A stretch of DNA of 64,000 nucleotides from assembly GCF_000264905.1 (NCBI RefSeq), contig NW_006763136.1, positions 353,934 through 417,933 of the forward strand. Direction: 5' to 3'. The translations under genes were made by a program, and so were the position numbers. The notes beneath the pieces are model-generated. The model saw nothing but the letters and a program-made list of their open reading frames with translations, was not told the origin of the DNA and searched no databases. Below, in pieces: positions 24,042 through 35,413 of this stretch. This DNA is from Stereum hirsutum FP-91666 SS1 (taxonomy: Eukaryota; Basidiomycota; Agaricomycetes; Russulales; Stereaceae). Position 1 is the stretch's first letter, and each line of letters opens with the position of its first letter.

Positions 24042-26013
24042 TCAAAACCTCCCCTGGCCCTGCGACCTCCCCGTCTCATGCTCCCTCAACGCCCTCTCCT
24101 GCCTCCCACTCTCAAAATCATCGAATGGATTTTCATCGGCCAAATCCTTCCCGTCCCCATCCCCACCATGCGCCACTACAGTCCTCTCACTCGCACTATC
24201 ACCCCTAAACATCTTCGCGTCTCTCTCGCCCACTCCGATCCCATACCCGCCCGCCTCGTACGCCGGTACCTTGTCCACATCCACATCCTTACCCGGTGCC
24301 ATCAATTCGGCATCAGAGTCGGAACCCTTCCATCCTGGCGGTGGACCAGCGGGCGGAACGAAACCTTCCATACTCCCTCTCCTGTTCTGCGAGGGATCGC
24401 TATATCCGAGGTACGGGGGGTTGTACCCACCGGGAGCGCCGGCGTTCGCGTTGAGGTTGGCGGAAGAGTTGTAGCCGTAGTAGCCTCCGTTGTAAGGTGT
24501 GTTACCGGAATAGGGGTTAACGGAGGGGTTGAAGGCGTTGGGTTGCGGGCGGCGGGGGTTGTTGACGGGAGAGGTGGGGTCGACGAGTTGGGAATAGTAG
24601 CCGAACGCGAGGAAGGAGAGGGACGCCATGAGAACTACATGCGTTAGGGCACATGAAGTCTGTGAGACGAAGATACTTGTGAAGAGAGCGCAGAGAACGT
24701 ACCGATTTCGATTAAGAGCGAAATGATCTCGGACCACGAATCGTGGCTCCATGCCTTGTTGCACCCTACACAGCGTCGACGATACCATCAGCCTATTATT
24801 CCGGCACAGACTTCGCATAGCTTATTAGGAAAGAAGGAGACGTACAAGTGGATGCCTGACTCGGGCTAAGTTGCTCCGTCGTCTCAGAGCCCCAGATTCC
24901 CCAGCGGAAGTCAACGCTCCCGTTCGTGGCAAGAGTCGTACATTCAGTGATCAGCTCGTCCTAGAAGTAGTTCCGTACATCGTAACATTGTCGTCAGCGC
25001 ACAGTTTTGAGTTCAGCGAAAAAGCAAGAGACCGGAGAAGACGCACCTTGAGCATGAAATGTACAATAACCCGGACAAGTCCGGCTGCGAAGACGAGCAA
25101 GCCACTCCCGATTGACAGCCAGGTGTACAGTCTAACAACTGGGGCGCGTTGCTACATTGACGGTTGGAAACATCAGTTGAGTAATCTCGTAGAATAGAGA
25201 CACGAAAGACACGTACGAGGGCCGATCCGACCACACCAACCGACTCGAATAACGTGGTCACAATATACATCACACCCAGCGCAATCGCGAAGTCAGAAAG
25301 TCTCGTGTTTCCATCTGATTTAGTAGACAAAAGGCCAAAGCGATTCATCAGCCCTCTACGCCCGAGCTGCAGCTCGCCATCATCTACGAGAGATAGTCCG
25401 CGAAAGACAAAACACGTACTTGATTTATCCGTACTGATCTCCTTGAACAGTCCAACCTACACCGCACAACCAAGCGATGATCAGTTCAGCAGCTCGGTTC
25501 CCGTTCGCATATTGGCGAAGAACCCCGCCAACACCGAAGGAGAAAGAGATCAGTAAAGGAGACGTACAGCCCTGTATCCGTGGATCATTATCAGAATCAT
25601 TACACAGGGATGAGGTATTAGGAAATTATCGCACCATACAAGGGTCCAAACTGCGCTCGCGAGTGTACCTGTAGAATGCAATGCGAATAGTGACCATTCC
25701 GTCAGTACCAGTTCATATCGTACAATGCAAAGAGAGCAACGATAGATGCTCGTGAAGGAAGAGAGAGGAGTGGTGGCGTGAAGTGCGTGAACATGAAGGG
25801 TCTAGGGCAAAGAGCCAGAATGGGTTAAGATGGTGACAATAAAGAGATATACGTACAAACAAGAACTACAGGTCTCAGGTTCGACCTGTACATCCTCTGC
25901 ACAAAGGCATATGGAGGTGGACTGCCTGTTCATGTCACCATACGGAGACCGGTGGCGTCAGTTCGAGCATCCCAAGAAAACATCGAGAGTGTATACGCAC
26001 CTTGAGGCGCCAT
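24042..26013 (-). CDS. Conserved multi-pass membrane protein of basidiomycetes
   Basis: Many short exons. Exon 1 is 13 nt (26013-26001, MAPQ) and is followed by SPPPYAFVQRMYRSNLRPVV. Clear later exons: TLASAVWTLVW, GLFKEISTDKS, LSDFAIALGVMYIVTTLFES, RLYTWLSIGSGLLVFAAGLV, DELITECTTLATNG...RWGIWG, CNKAWSHDSWSEI, and LMASLSFLAFGYYSQLVDPT. The C-terminal tail is long, soluble and Gly/Asn/Pro-rich (from PVNNPRRPQP), ending in an acidic/basic stretch. Four or more membrane segments are predicted by eye. I recall similar agaric proteins but no assigned function. A 4-nt exon (25571-25568) is needed to keep frame. The exons between about 25.86 and 25.66 kb remain unresolved. Confidence 0.7.
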
Positions 26014-26564
26014 GGGTGGATGAATGAGGGTTATGTCCTGTGTACTTAAAAGGGCGCTATTCGTTGGTTATATACGAAGAAGGTGCTCGTCGGGTGGATC
26101 TTGCTGTGTTGAGCGCTAGTACTTGAGTAGATGGCGAGTACGCTAGCTATTCGACCAGGATAAGCGGTGGTATGTATCGACTAGATGACAAGTCTCGGGT
26201 TTGCTTGTAGTCGGGGAGAAGTATGAAGAGCGTGGCTGGATCGTCGAGGTCGTGATAACAGAGGTGGAAGAGAACAAAAAGGCGGTGAACGGTCAAGGCC
26301 ACACTAGTCCGAGACGCATTGCCACAGGAGGCTATGGGAACAAAGGGGTTAGGGTTTCGTACCCAAGTCGAACCTGTCTTGTTGCTCACGTTCAATAATT
26401 CAGCGCGACTTCGATCACTTCGAAAGCAGCAAGACTCTACGTACTCAGCAGTAAGCTTTGATGGAAAATTATTTTTTTGAGAGGAATACAGTTTATACAT
26501 ACGCTTACTGTTTCCGTTGTATCACAGGAGTACGGTCGGCGGATCCACAAAAAAAAAAGGGAAC
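26014..26564. other. Divergent intergenic region
   Basis: This is a probable bidirectional promoter region between the membrane protein (-) and F-box gene 1 (+). A 117-codon ATG ORF on the - strand (26500-26147) has no recognisable motif. A run of nine A's precedes the F-box start. Confidence 0.35.
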
Positions 26565-27980
26565 ATGAAGACACCTCCCGTAGAGATACTTACGGATATC
26601 TTCCTACTCTGCTTGCCTACCCCTCCAACGCCTTTACATCCCGACGATGCGCCTATATTGCTGACGCGTGTCTGTCGAGAGTGGCGAGGTCTAGCGTTAG
26701 CGACACCGCACTTATGGACAACCTTGCGTCTGTCGACTTTCGATCACCCCTCCATCGTTTCTGCGCTTCAGCAGTGGCTCTCCCTCTCTCAGACTTTACC
26801 GCTCACTATCGACGTCGACATCGCCAAACCCAACGGCAATCATTCTATCTCACAGAATGTATGCATACAGGCTATATGTGGCGAAGCCACTCGATGGTCG
26901 ACTCTACAGCTGCGGCCTTTTCATTCAAGTGCTCTCCGCGATATCTCCTACTTCCTTTCCCCTTCTTATAGCCCCATTCTCAAGAAGCTGGCACTAGGCT
27001 TTCATCGCAACGACAACCGAGACATTGACAGCGACGACTCTCTGCATATTCTTGAGAGCCTCGCTGGCTGCCAACGATTGACGTCTCTCTCTCTCACTGG
27101 CTGGGCTCAAGTTCTCTCCTTACGGCTCTCACCGAGTCTCTCCCTTCGTCATCTCTGCCTGTCGTTCCACTGCGACAGAGCTTCTCCACTTCGGATACCA
27201 ACCTTCGTCCAGTGTATGTCCAACTGCACGATGCTCGAATCGTTAGAGCTCGACCTACCGTTTACATACATGGCCCGTCCAACCCATACCTCTCAAACGT
27301 TCGCCCTGCCGCACCTTCGTATCCTGAAGATGACCCTCGGTTATTTCGATCTCTTCTGCGAAGTTTTCCTGTCATTCTCAGTACCGACGTCCTTAGAAGA
27401 GTTTTATATCACAACGGGAGACAACGCCTTCTACGGTCCTGCCGCGGACTGGTTAGCGGAACTTTTCTCCAACTGTTCTCGCACACTCCGGAAGGTCCAT
27501 ATAGATGTCACCTGGGATTATATGTTCGAGTACCCCTGTGTTCGATCGTCTTTCTCTCATCTCTACGCTCTTCAGTCCCTGTCCATACGCGGATTGCGGT
27601 ATTTTTCCCCGTATCTCACACCTGTCCTCCGTTCCTTCATCCTCGACCTCAGCCACGACTCGTCGCCACAAAACGTCGTATTACAACACTTACTGTTGGC
27701 GTCTTACGACTCACGCGATGCCGCCGCAATGCGCGTCGCTCAAGGTTCCCCTCTCTATCGAGAGTTCTTCGAGTCAGTGATCGATCTCGTTCGCTCGCGG
27801 CGAGATTTTGCTGCCGAAGCGACGACCAGTGATGGGGAAAAGGTTCATCGCCTTTCATCATTCGTGTTCGAAGGTCTTCCGGAGCTGTACAAAGTCAAAT
27901 GGTCGGGAAAGTTAGCGTACGTTGCGGATAGTCGAGATATCATCGCGGAGTTGGTGGATGGAGCATCAGGGATGAGCTAG
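26565..27980 (+). CDS. F-box-like protein 1 (471 aa, single exon)
   Basis: ATG 26565 opens with the F-box-like pattern VEILTDIFLLCLPT...APILLTRVCREWRGLALATPHLWTTLRL, in which the Leu/Ile, Cys-x-x-W and Trp positions match the agaric F-box-like domain. F-box proteins dock substrates onto SCF ubiquitin ligases through Skp1. The rest (about residues 60-440) has irregular leucine-rich strands (LTSLSLTGW, LRHLCLSF, MLESLELDLP, LRILKMTLGY), probably a degenerate LRR substrate surface. It has no intron and is the first of four + strand paralogs. Its sequence is closest in style to F-box 4. Confidence 0.85.
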   Translation: MKTPPVEILTDIFLLCLPTPPTPLHPDDAPILLTRVCREWRGLALATPHLWTTLRLSTFDHPSIVSALQQWLSLSQTLPLTIDVDIAKPNGNHSISQNVCIQAICGEATRWSTLQLRPFHSSALRDISYFLSPSYSPILKKLALGFHRNDNRDIDSDDSLHILESLAGCQRLTSLSLTGWAQVLSLRLSPSLSLRHLCLSFHCDRASPLRIPTFVQCMSNCTMLESLELDLPFTYMARPTHTSQTFALPHLRILKMTLGYFDLFCEVFLSFSVPTSLEEFYITTGDNAFYGPAADWLAELFSNCSRTLRKVHIDVTWDYMFEYPCVRSSFSHLYALQSLSIRGLRYFSPYLTPVLRSFILDLSHDSSPQNVVLQHLLLASYDSRDAAAMRVAQGSPLYREFFESVIDLVRSRRDFAAEATTSDGEKVHRLSSFVFEGLPELYKVKWSGKLAYVADSRDIIAELVDGASGMS

Positions 27981-28619
27981 TGGATAGTTCTTACAATATC
28001 GCAGCATTGTGGTTGTCGGTAGGTGACTCTTGACCTGATCGCTTCGATTTGCTGATCACCTCGACTTTGTTACAATATTTCACTAGGTGCTATGTATCCA
28101 GTACTACGACGTTCGCCGGCCTAACCATGTCTCTCATCTACCGCGCTTATTCATATTCTCGTCCCTCGTATTGAAATTCTTCACTTGTGTTTTGTACACC
28201 TTCTGATTATGCGTGTGCATTGGCGTTCATTCGCCGGGTATTGCGGCAGGGCAACGCCCGCCCTCGAACTCTAGAGCACCCCTTGAGATTTCCTAGACGA
28301 TCATGACAACGTTTCTTCCAGGGCTCTACGGGTTCATAGGGTGCCGTATGTTGGCACCCCTAGCAATAGGCCCAAGCTTTTTATGCAATACGTAAAGATG
28401 AGGTGCACGGTCGTTGGCAGCTTCACAAAGCTTTTATCGAGCGTTGGCCCCAGTGCCATACTGCGCTTTGTTCCTCCGCCCGCCGAAACAATCGTCTTGT
28501 TTATATGAGATTTGGGCATATCTTTGTATATAGCGATCGAAGTCGCTGATCTCAGTGCCGGTAGATAAGCCTACCCGTTGTCAGCGCCGCCCACTTTAGG
28601 AACAACGCCACCTCTGCCA
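27981..28619. other. Intergenic; contains the outer end of an inverted duplication arm
   Basis: From about 28110 the sequence matches the reverse complement of the region ending near 46985. For example gccggcctaaccatgtctc occurs here and, inverted, there. The arm continues through F-box 2. I see no gene in this stretch. Confidence 0.55.
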
Positions 28620-28620
28620 G

Positions 28621-28630
28621 ATATATAAAA
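28621..28630 (+). promoter_or_regulatory. TATA box of F-box 2
   Basis: atatataaaa followed by ggtgga lies about 105 bp upstream of ATG 28735. The inverted paralog keeps the same element (tatataaaaggtgg-like on the - strand near 46378-46388). Confidence 0.55.
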
Positions 28631-28734
28631 GGTGGACGTGTGCGACCTCTTGGACCCATCCACCACGTCGCACACCCCTGCTTGTATACGCCATCCCGAC
28701 TGTAGCATACGCACCCAACGACAGATTCTTCAAT

Positions 28735-30258
28735 ATGCCCCCCTTTCCTTTTCCAACCGAAATCACTGTCCGCATCTTCGCACTTAGCCTGCCCGAGGAC
28801 GATAAACCAACCAATCTCGCGCAGACACGCATGTCCCTTGTTCGGGTCTGCCGACAGTGGCGAGAAATTGCTACAGGTACCCCTCAGCTCTGGACGAACA
28901 TCAGTCTGCCTTTCGCATACGTGGGCCGCCGAGCGCTAAGGCTGGAACCTTCAACCTTGAACACTTGGCTACTATGGTCGAACCGACAGCCCCTTACGAT
29001 CACTCTTGCTTTTCCACATGATCTCCCTTGGCAGCTGGAATTGGTATACATACAAGTCATCACGGCGTTCTATGAGTACTGGAGGAGCGTCAGACTATCA
29101 TTGGCCCACAGACCGGCAGCGGAAGCTCTGGGTTCCCATTTCCAGCACGCGCTCGCACCCAACCGTGACAACCTTCGTAACGTGCTGCCCAACCTTAGCC
29201 AGTTCACGTTCGACCTCCGAGGAGGGTTCGGCGCGACAAACCCCCTTGTTTACCGTGTCCCCTGGAGTGTCCCACTGTACAACGCGCTTTGCCGATCTTC
29301 CAATTTGCAGGCTCTTACGGTCGCGAATTGGGGCACTTTCGACATCACGACTCCCCCATCTCGCGCCCAACTCACATTTGCACCAAGACTTCGCATCCTC
29401 AAGATCGTACAGGACTATCGCAAGTCGCAGCAGGCCTTACCTGCATATCATCTTGAGGGTCTTTCAGGGTTCGTTGGCGTATGTGATAATCTGGCATCTC
29501 TCACCTTGCGGTTTAGCACTATGAACATTGTACAACATTCACCTCCGAAACCGCCCTTAGATCTACCGAAGCTCCGATCGTTGCGAATTGCGGCAGAAGA
29601 CATCGATACCCTGGCCACTCTCGCCTCTGCCTTCCGCGTCCCCAACCTGACCGTTCTCTCTCTCGGTATTGATGGTGGAATCGAGACCGGTGCCTCAGAC
29701 ATACTTGGTCCTCATTTCCTTCGTCTTTTGCAGGACTCTGCGCATACGCTACAAGACCTCACCCTTCACGTATCCGGCCTTTTCGAGGAGGTCGCATACA
29801 GAAAGGCTCTTGCCCGTCTTCCGGTACTCTCTTCTCTGGTCATCGGCCGCGCCTACTTCTTAGACGACTGGGCAGAGATTTTCAAGTTCTTGACATTCAA
29901 CTTCGACGATCAAAAACCATCCTTCCCAGAGCAGAACCTCGTGCTGGAGCGCCTTGTGTTCGAAATCACCACGATCAGTCCCTTGAACGACGCGGAACCA
30001 GATGATGTCAAACGTTTTCTGATTGGTTTGGCAGATATGGTCCACTCTCGCAGGCCGAAGGCTGCCCAGGGACACGCAATGGCGATCGACCGTAGCCCCG
30101 TCCGGCCGTTGTCAGTCGTAGGGATTGGAAGGAATCTCGTCGGCTTGTATACACGCTCAGTGCCTTTTGCAGATATGCCCGTCGTGAGGAAGGCGTGGAG
30201 ATCACTGGAGAGCTTTGTAGACCGCGAACTGTACGACTCGATTAATTGGAAAGAATGA
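28735..30258 (+). CDS. F-box-like protein 2 (507 aa, single exon)
   Basis: The start MPPFPFPTEITVRIFALSLP is followed by LVRVCRQWREIATGTPQLWT, the F-box-like signature. The body carries leucine-rich strands: LQALTVANWG, LRILKIVQDY, NLASLTLRF, LPKLRSLRIA, NLTVLSLGI and LQDLTLHVSG. The C-terminal segment (PLSVVGIGRNLVGLYTRS) is shared with its inverted duplicate at 44737-46248 (FALSLPEDDEP, VRVCRVWREIATGTPQ there). The likely role is SCF substrate adaptor. The frame is unbroken over 1.5 kb. It lies inside an inverted repeat arm. Confidence 0.87.
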   Translation: MPPFPFPTEITVRIFALSLPEDDKPTNLAQTRMSLVRVCRQWREIATGTPQLWTNISLPFAYVGRRALRLEPSTLNTWLLWSNRQPLTITLAFPHDLPWQLELVYIQVITAFYEYWRSVRLSLAHRPAAEALGSHFQHALAPNRDNLRNVLPNLSQFTFDLRGGFGATNPLVYRVPWSVPLYNALCRSSNLQALTVANWGTFDITTPPSRAQLTFAPRLRILKIVQDYRKSQQALPAYHLEGLSGFVGVCDNLASLTLRFSTMNIVQHSPPKPPLDLPKLRSLRIAAEDIDTLATLASAFRVPNLTVLSLGIDGGIETGASDILGPHFLRLLQDSAHTLQDLTLHVSGLFEEVAYRKALARLPVLSSLVIGRAYFLDDWAEIFKFLTFNFDDQKPSFPEQNLVLERLVFEITTISPLNDAEPDDVKRFLIGLADMVHSRRPKAAQGHAMAIDRSPVRPLSVVGIGRNLVGLYTRSVPFADMPVVRKAWRSLESFVDRELYDSINWKE

Positions 30259-31327
30259 GTACAGAGTGGATGGTTATCGGAACGATCATAGATGTTGTTT
30301 ATGCTTACTTACGATCCTCATGTCCTCTACTTCTTAAACGTACTGTTTCCTCGCCAATTGTTGTTCAGAAATAAAGATAGGTTTTATCGTGGATAACTTA
30401 CCGTCTCAAAATTGTCAGACTGCCAGCGACAGGATTTCAGGGCAAACCGGTCATAACTTGAAGATCAAACATGCCCTCCTCGGAAGACGTGCGGCCGGGA
30501 GGCTGGCTCCAAGTTCCAAAAAGAAGCGTGCTTTCCCGGGAGTTTCCGGCTTTTTTCGTCCACTGCGCTTTGACACTTTCTTCCAGTCCCTCTGTCTTAT
30601 GCTGATTCCTCTTGGCCATATGGATAGAAATAGCCATATCTTGTGCGTCATCAGCTTCATGATTATCTTGGTCGAACTTCTAGCTCAAAATGCTTCCTCG
30701 GATGCTCCTAGCTGCGAATCTCCTGCTACAAGGCAATGCCGCTCCTAGCTCTTTTCTGGTCACTGTTGTCCCGTTCAAACCCTTAGCTTGGGCATGCAGT
30801 GGCGTTGTATCTTGATTCGTCCCATCCCAACGAAATGATACATTTTATTTGTCCATCATACACATCGCACAACACAACAAAACTCTGACTCGTTCAATGC
30901 TTTGTATCTGCATGCGGAAGGTTTTGTACCCACCTTGCACACAGCGCCCCACTTGGTTACAGGAGTCCTGATTTGGGCACAAAAGTTTTACAAATCCATT
31001 TCATGTTTGAAAAAGCAACAATGTCTTCTCGAACGGGTAGCAATGTAAAACAATGGCAAACTGTATCGCATTGTTTATTGTCGACTTGGCGACGCAGGGT
31101 ATGTATGCTTGTTGGAGCAAGTTTTCCTTTTTTTTAGACGCCTTCATGCATAAAGATATAAATACAACAAGCTACAACAACTGCCTACTCCCTATCAACT
31201 CCGTTCGTAACAATCCGTACGTGTCTGCCCATAGTGCATCTCGTCTTCTATTCTAACTTATGAGTCTATAGTTCATCTTAGCGGTGCATACGCCACGCGA
31301 CCAGCATCTGTATCCTCTGCCTGCAGA
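30259..31327. other. Intergenic; end of inverted arm at about 30380
   Basis: Similarity to the right arm (inverted, ending near 44622) runs through tttatgcttacttacgatcc and stops about 120 bp after the F-box 2 stop codon. The remaining ~950 bp holds no supported gene; an open frame at 30389-30748 starts at GTG. A TATA-like gatataaata at about 31157 may serve F-box 3. Confidence 0.5.
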
Positions 31328-32866
31328 ATGTCACTCCCCTTTCCGTTCGAGATCACATCTTACATCTTCTTAGTCGCTCTTCAGGACGGCACCGAGTCGT
31401 TCCATCCCGCGCAAACATCCTTGGCTCTAGCCCATGTGTGTCAAGAGTGGCGAGCGGTCGCCACAGCAACTCCTCAACTATGGACGAACATTCAACTTCA
31501 GTCCGGCGGCGGCGGGTTACCTCTTCTTTCAACTGTACAAAAATGGCTCGCATGGTCCGGGTCATTCCCACTCACGATCTCTTTCACAATCACTCCTGGC
31601 GCTGGACGCTATACGAACACACGCTCCCGACGGATGGAGGCCGAATACGTTCACCTCTTGTCTCAGCACTGTGGACGATGGAGGAGGGCGAAAATTCAGC
31701 TCCTCCATGAGGAGTCAGCGGCCGTCCTGGGAGCTCACCTGAATAGTTGGCTCAGACGCAACAACACGTTCCCCGTGCTCAGGTCCTTCGAGCTCGACCT
31801 TAGCCCCGGAGCGCGGGCGCCTCCCGATCCCCAGACGAGCTGGAGCGCCGCCGTCCACAATGCATTGCTCATGTCTCCCTATCTCCATACACTTTCTCTG
31901 GCGAGCTGGGACAGCATCGTCGTACCTCCGAGTCCACCCCATTCTCCCCTCTTCCTTCCGACTCTCCGCCACTTTACCCTCATCTGCGACTATCCCACCC
32001 AGATTCCTTTGTTCAACCCTACGAATCTTATCGGATTTGTACAAAGCTGCACGAACCTCGTTTCTTTAACACTGGGATTCCCTTCGGTACAGCTTTTCCA
32101 ATGGCCACCTTCCTTTACTGCGGTTGAGCTCCCCTCCCTCACAGAACTGAAGCTGAGCGCCGAAGATTACACAACCCTCGCCGGTCTCACCGACCTTTTC
32201 GATGCACCCAACTTGACATCACTCTCGTTCGCCCTCCGTGGCGACTCCTATGACGACGAAAATGCCGCTCAAACATTTGGTCCCACATTCCTCGAATTCC
32301 TTGACTCCTGCGCGGACACGCTAACACACCTCACCCTCCACGTTGGCTTTATCTTCGGCAGTGCGGACGCCCACGAAGCTATAATTAACCTCTCGAAGCT
32401 CTCCTCCTTGGTCATCGGCCACGCGTACGATCTCTGGGAATGGAGCGAACTCTTCAAATCCCTCACTTTTGACTTCACCAGCAACTGCCAAACAGTACAA
32501 TCACCGAACCCTGTCTTGGAGCGGTTCGTGTTCGAGATAGACCCAGGAGTGGAGTTTGACGCAAAGTTGCTCGAGGGTACAGGAGAATTTTTGGCACAGA
32601 AGGAATTTTTGGCTTCGTTGGCAAGGATGGTCTGGTCCCGGCGTGCTCACATTATTGCGGGCAATGCTAGCGCTGAGCAAATCACCAGCAGGCAGGTACG
32701 GCCACTGTCGACGTTCGGACTGGGTACCCAAATTGTGGAGGCGTATACACAGGACTACGGTTCTCTTGAATGGCGCAGTGTCCGAGAGGCATGGGATTCC
32801 ATGTCTGATTTTGTGGACTTCGATATTTACGAGGCTCTCTACGACTACGATCTTTTTAGACAGTAA
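31328..32866 (+). CDS. F-box-like protein 3 (512 aa, single exon)
   Basis: MSLPFPFEITSYIFLVALQD followed by LALAHVCQEWRAVATATPQL is a clear F-box-like N-terminus. The leucine-rich body includes LHTLSLASWD, LRHFTLICDY, NLVSLTLGF, LPSLTELKLSAED, NLTSLSFAL and LTHLTLHVG. The tail LSTFGLGTQIVEAY parallels LSVVGIGRNLVGLY in F-box 2, so they are sister paralogs. Unlike F-boxes 2 and 4 it has no inverted copy in this window. No intron. Confidence 0.86.
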   Translation: MSLPFPFEITSYIFLVALQDGTESFHPAQTSLALAHVCQEWRAVATATPQLWTNIQLQSGGGGLPLLSTVQKWLAWSGSFPLTISFTITPGAGRYTNTRSRRMEAEYVHLLSQHCGRWRRAKIQLLHEESAAVLGAHLNSWLRRNNTFPVLRSFELDLSPGARAPPDPQTSWSAAVHNALLMSPYLHTLSLASWDSIVVPPSPPHSPLFLPTLRHFTLICDYPTQIPLFNPTNLIGFVQSCTNLVSLTLGFPSVQLFQWPPSFTAVELPSLTELKLSAEDYTTLAGLTDLFDAPNLTSLSFALRGDSYDDENAAQTFGPTFLEFLDSCADTLTHLTLHVGFIFGSADAHEAIINLSKLSSLVIGHAYDLWEWSELFKSLTFDFTSNCQTVQSPNPVLERFVFEIDPGVEFDAKLLEGTGEFLAQKEFLASLARMVWSRRAHIIAGNASAEQITSRQVRPLSTFGLGTQIVEAYTQDYGSLEWRSVREAWDSMSDFVDFDIYEALYDYDLFRQ

Positions 32867-33369
32867 AGAACTTTGTACATACGTTCTCCGCTCATGTATC
32901 TGATGATGACTGGTTCTGCACCTCCTGACTGTGCATTTTGGGCGTATGATGGTATGGTTGCAGACTTCTTGGTGCCACACGCCACCCGAACTCTGACGCG
33001 CGTCGTGTGATCTCGCCGCCTGCAGTGGCCCGCGCGCTACTGCTTCATCGCGGCCTTGAACATCATCTACCTTGGTACAAAATCTTCTTGACCATCGATC
33101 GTGTCATCGTCGTGTGAATCTTCAAGGATACCTTCACCGGTGAGTGGAGGTTGTGACCTGTTATCGCGCTGTCAGAACTCAACGTTCAACCTCCACCATG
33201 TAGTGTTGTTTCATCCAGGACGTTCACCGCCCTTCAAAACGGCAGATCTAGTGGTGCAGAGAACCTTCTTGGTCCGTATTACTGTTCCTGATTATCGTAA
33301 CTGTCAGAACTTATCGGAAAGCTTCATATTCACTGGTACTTTGTGTTTAAAGTCAGCGTGCCGTTCGAA
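32867..33369. other. Intergenic between F-box 3 and F-box 4
   Basis: About 500 bp; presumably the F-box 3 3' UTR and the F-box 4 promoter. No gene or clear motif seen. Confidence 0.35.
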
Positions 33370-34806
33370 ATGGAAACCCTTCCTCTCCCTCTTGAGGTCA
33401 TGCAGACCATATTCGCCTTTAGCCTAGACACACGCCTTCTTCATCCCAGTAGGGCACCACTACTCCTCACACAGATATGTGCCGAATGGCGGAGTGTGAC
33501 ACTTGCCACACCATCTCTCTGGAGCACCCTCCGTGTGCCCGTCACAGACAATGTGTCAGTTATCCCTGCCCTACGGGGGTGGCTCGACTCCTCGAAAACT
33601 CTGCCTATCGATTTCGAGGTGGACTTTTCGAGCCACCCCATTTTATTATACACCCAGAACAGCTACTCGAAAGTCCTGTGCACTCATGCAAGTAGGTGGC
33701 GCAAAGCGATCATCAAGTTGCGTTACGAGCAATCTATGAGCACATTTGCTCGCCTTCTTTCTCCTGGTACACTCTCCATGCTGCAAGAAATACAGCTGAG
33801 ACCTGGCTGGGACGAGTTCAGTACAGATTTTGGGGAGTCCGATCGGCACCCAAATTGGTCGTTGATAGCTCTATACAACTCTTGTCCAGCCCTGCACACT
33901 GTTTCGTGGGAGGAAAGGGGTGCCGTCGAGGCGCTTTCACAACTCTCGAGTCACTCAATCCGCTGTCTCCGCATAGACATCTATCTCGAGAACGTCAGGC
34001 GGCCATTCAACGTATCTACGCTCGAGCGTTGCTTTTCGCAATGTCCAAACCTTTCCTCGCTCGAGATGTACCTTCCTTACGTCGACGAGGACTCCATTAC
34101 CTACGACCGCGATGCAGGGACTCCGCTGGTCATCCCACACCTTCGTGAACTCAGCCTTACCACGGCTAACTTCAGCGTCCTGGCATCACTACTCGCCAGA
34201 ATTCAGATTCCCCGTCTAGAAGAGCTGTATATTTATGTCGTCAGTGACGCTGATTCCGCGGACTTCGCCACCCACCTCCATGATTTTTTAGCCAGTTGCA
34301 GTACCTCGCTGCGGAAGATCGAACTCGTCTCCGACCAAGTCCTTCGTCACCCCCATACCACCCCTGCGCTCTCAGGCCTTCCGAACCTGACATCTCTGTT
34401 CCTTCACGACATATACTACCCTGGCGTGCTCACCAACCTTTTCAAGGCCCTGGCACTTCGCTTCTCGCCGTCTGGGCGACTCATCTCAACACAGAATGTT
34501 TGCCTACGTCACATATCATTGGAAATCGACCACCATACCGTTCAAGATGCAATGAACATCCGATCGGAGGTCGCGCATCAAGAATTAGAGGACTTCTTCG
34601 CCGCGACGGTCAGCCTCATAGTCTCGCGTTGGAAGCTTCCGCGCAACGCCTTGTCGTTTGATGGACACGAGGTCGAACCTCTTACCACCTTCGACGTGGG
34701 ACAACATTTCGTCGATCTTTACCAGCATCAGTATCCTTCGACATGGCCATCCGTCGCACAAGGCTGGAAGGCCGTAGAGGGGATGATCAGCATTCTGCAA
34801 CCGTAG
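33370..34806 (+). CDS. F-box-like protein 4 (478 aa, single exon)
   Basis: ATG 33370 starts METLPLPLEVMQTIFAFSLD; the F-box-like core is APLLLTQICAEWRSVTLATP. An upstream GTG extension is unlikely. The body has LRR-like strands (CLRIDIYLEN, LSSLEMYLPY, LRELSLTTANF, LTSLFLHDIYY). The module ALRFSPSGRL, then VCLRHISLEID, is shared with its inverted duplicate at 47673-49133 (ALTLRFSPSGRL, VALEHISLEV) and with a truncated third copy at about 47.0-47.6 kb. Likely SCF adaptor; substrate unknown. Confidence 0.86.
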   Translation: METLPLPLEVMQTIFAFSLDTRLLHPSRAPLLLTQICAEWRSVTLATPSLWSTLRVPVTDNVSVIPALRGWLDSSKTLPIDFEVDFSSHPILLYTQNSYSKVLCTHASRWRKAIIKLRYEQSMSTFARLLSPGTLSMLQEIQLRPGWDEFSTDFGESDRHPNWSLIALYNSCPALHTVSWEERGAVEALSQLSSHSIRCLRIDIYLENVRRPFNVSTLERCFSQCPNLSSLEMYLPYVDEDSITYDRDAGTPLVIPHLRELSLTTANFSVLASLLARIQIPRLEELYIYVVSDADSADFATHLHDFLASCSTSLRKIELVSDQVLRHPHTTPALSGLPNLTSLFLHDIYYPGVLTNLFKALALRFSPSGRLISTQNVCLRHISLEIDHHTVQDAMNIRSEVAHQELEDFFAATVSLIVSRWKLPRNALSFDGHEVEPLTTFDVGQHFVDLYQHQYPSTWPSVAQGWKAVEGMISILQP

Positions 34807-35413
34807 GGTTGTAGTTGTGCAACCATGTTCGTCATACCATGTATCTATCCTTCGTAGTTTGCACGCTAATCCCTTCTATCTCGTCCCTCCAGGATATGTG
34901 GCTCTACTAAGCACGCCCCTACCCTCTCACATCTCAGATCATAGCCAACCTCGATATTACTCGCTATCGCCTGATTCGAACGATCGATTATAACCCCCCT
35001 TCACTTGCTCTCTATCTTCATCGTCTATAATCGCCACCCTTCAAGGTTCCCTACCCCCTCTGAGTCTCTACCCCACCCCATAGTTACAATCTACTTCTGC
35101 TCAAAAAGGGCTGATGTTGCAGTAACCTTCGGCCATGATCGTGCGGCCCGAGCAAGAGACGGGACGGCGAGATCATTAAGGGGCATTCTCCTGTTACGAC
35201 TAGTGACATAGTTGGACCTTACATCTACTATCCGACTTCTTTCAAATCCACACCTCCACATGATCCTCCCATCCCCTTTGTCTTTCTCTCCATCGACTCG
35301 TTTTTCTATCACCTTCGTTTCTAGCCCATTTCACAATCTGCTGATATTCAACCCTTCCGCGTCTCATCATTCCGTTTCTTTGGATGCAGTATCGCCGAAC
35401 AGATAAAAAGCAA
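34807..35413. other. Convergent intergenic spacer
   Basis: About 600 bp between the F-box 4 stop (+) and the F-box/LRR-type gene stop (-). Pyrimidine-rich, no gene seen. Confidence 0.35.

Noticed and set aside
27212..27832. 206-codon + strand ORF
   Set aside because: Out-of-frame shadow within F-box 1.
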